6,590 nucleotides of DNA from Cytophagaceae bacterium (GTDB lineage: Bacteria; Bacteroidota; Bacteroidia; Cytophagales; Spirosomataceae): assembly GCA_016722655.1 (NCBI GenBank), contig JADKIR010000003.1, forward strand, positions 1-6,590. The letters are read 5' to 3'. The notes beneath the pieces were generated by a model. It was not told the origin of the DNA. It made no database searches and saw nothing but the letters and a program-made list of their open reading frames with translations. Position numbers and translations under genes: made by a program. Positions 6,106 to 6,590 of the stretch are shown here, one piece after another. Positions within the stretch are counted from its first letter, which is position 1, and every line of letters starts with the position of its first letter.

Positions 6106-6112
6106 TTTGATG

Positions 6113-6126
6113 TTGTAAAGTTACAA
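6113..6126. promoter_or_regulatory. Operator-like inverted repeat TTGTAA-AG-TTACAA
   Basis: Perfect 6-bp arms around 2 bases, immediately downstream of the rightward -7 box and overlapping a leftward near-consensus -7 box (TTTATTTG, 6124-6131, one mismatch). A repressor bound here could control both directions. No repressor gene is identified in the window. Confidence 0.4.
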
Positions 6127-6279
6127 ATAAAATCGACCAAAAAAATATTTATTTATGTTTCGGCCATTAATTTTTAAAAATATAAAATTATGAATCCTGG
6201 TCTGGTGCTGAATCTTTTAAATTCTGCTTTTATGAAAATACAATTCATAATAGACGAAAATACTTTTTTTTAAGGTAGT

Positions 6280-6590
6280 TCAATTTAACTGGTTTACAAG
6301 TACCGTAGATTTTATAGCCTCTTTTGGCTTATTGGATGTTTTTGGAGTGTCATTACCTAAAAGTAGTGAATTTTCTTCACATTTTCTTCTTCAATTATTT
6401 TCCAGTCTCTTTTATTTTCTTTGATTGCCGGTCGGATAGATTGGCTTATATTCCCGTCATAATCTGTTTCCAGTGCCTAGTACTAGGATACAAACTGTAC
6501 TTCCTTCAAAGCTCAGTGTGTTATTCTATTCGCTTTCTTGTAAATCAGACTGTAAATTCGACTTTGGTGCTGAATTTTATTCGTAAATAC
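6280..6590 (-). CDS. Hypothetical protein, 5' end outside window, frame-broken
   Basis: No long frame survives, but hydrophilic, protein-like stretches follow one another on the minus strand. From the right edge: NSAPKSNLQSDLQESE and NNTLSFEGSTV in one frame; then LETDYDGNISQSIRPAIKEN, KRDWKIIEEENVKKIHYF in a second; then, after one added T, LGNDTPKTSNKPKEAIKS and TVLVNQLN with a stop at 6280-6282. The middle is the most convincing part (charged, helix-forming). I do not recognise the family. It is followed by about 150 AT-rich bases without a gene before the control region. An open plus-strand frame here (6270-6420) is hydrophobic and more likely a shadow. At least three indels would be needed, so this call is tentative. 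Confidence 0.4.
6476..6487. repeat. 12-bp perfect palindrome CCTAGTACTAGG
   Basis: A perfect palindrome that puts two stop codons into the frame expected for the gene at 6280-6590, at the place where the reading frame changes. It may be a natural site or a sequencing/assembly scar. Confidence 0.35.

Noticed and set aside
1..6590. tRNA genes, CRISPR arrays, insertion sequences, integrase or attachment sites
   Set aside because: No cloverleaf, regular repeat-spacer pattern, transposase or integrase motifs seen on either strand.

Overview
The window reads as part of an AT-rich Bacteroidota (probably Flavobacteriia-like) phage or prophage. Evidence: a recombination gene set of the kind found in such phages (RecT-type annealing protein, PD-(D/E)XK exonuclease, RuvC-like resolvase), a ParB-domain/ABC-ATPase gene pair that in related phages lies near the packaging genes, a free-standing HNH endonuclease, very short intergenic gaps, and Bacteroidota-type -7 promoter elements (TAnnTTTG) instead of clear Shine-Dalgarno sites. 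No terminase, capsid, integrase or attachment site lies inside the window, so free phage versus prophage cannot be decided here.

Almost everything is transcribed leftward (minus strand). From right to left: a 5'-truncated, badly frame-broken hypothetical gene (6590-6280); a short control region with a rightward promoter-like sequence and a TTGTAA-AG-TTACAA inverted repeat (6073-6126); an 81-residue hypothetical gene (6033-5788); a small single-span membrane protein (5795-5687); RecT (5667-4903); a RecB/Cas4-type exonuclease starting one base later (4901-4023); and a small protein ending in an SSB-like DDLPF tail (3984-3647). The run is interrupted by one plus-strand gene for an exported protein with its own terminator (3097-3616). 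Leftward genes then resume: RuvC-like resolvase (3005-2575), an 85-residue hypothetical protein behind a TATATTTG promoter element (2483-2225), a second tiny membrane protein (2222-2118), hairpins and a leftward terminator (2022-1923), an HNH endonuclease (1835-1236), a ParB-domain protein (1255-704) and an ABC-type ATPase whose true 3' end runs off the left edge.

The main caveat is reading-frame quality. Only the HNH and ParB-domain genes, and perhaps the tiny 2118-2222 gene, read cleanly from start to stop. The ATPase, resolvase, exonuclease, RecT, the exported protein and most of the small genes each need one or more one-base corrections, often in A/T runs, to give a coherent protein. RecT also carries a 25-base duplication-like insertion. 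Together these look more like uncorrected sequencing indels than natural decay, although a decaying prophage is not excluded. All coordinates for the broken genes are for the reconstructed gene, not for the longest literal open frame.

How the genes fit together: exonuclease plus RecT would make and anneal single strands, the SSB-tailed protein may recruit host repair proteins, and the RuvC-like nuclease would resolve junctions before packaging. The exported plus-strand protein looks like an independently expressed accessory gene (moron-like). I found no convincing new defence or mobile system; the items most worth a second look are the exported protein, the SSB-tail protein and the ATPase/ParB pair.
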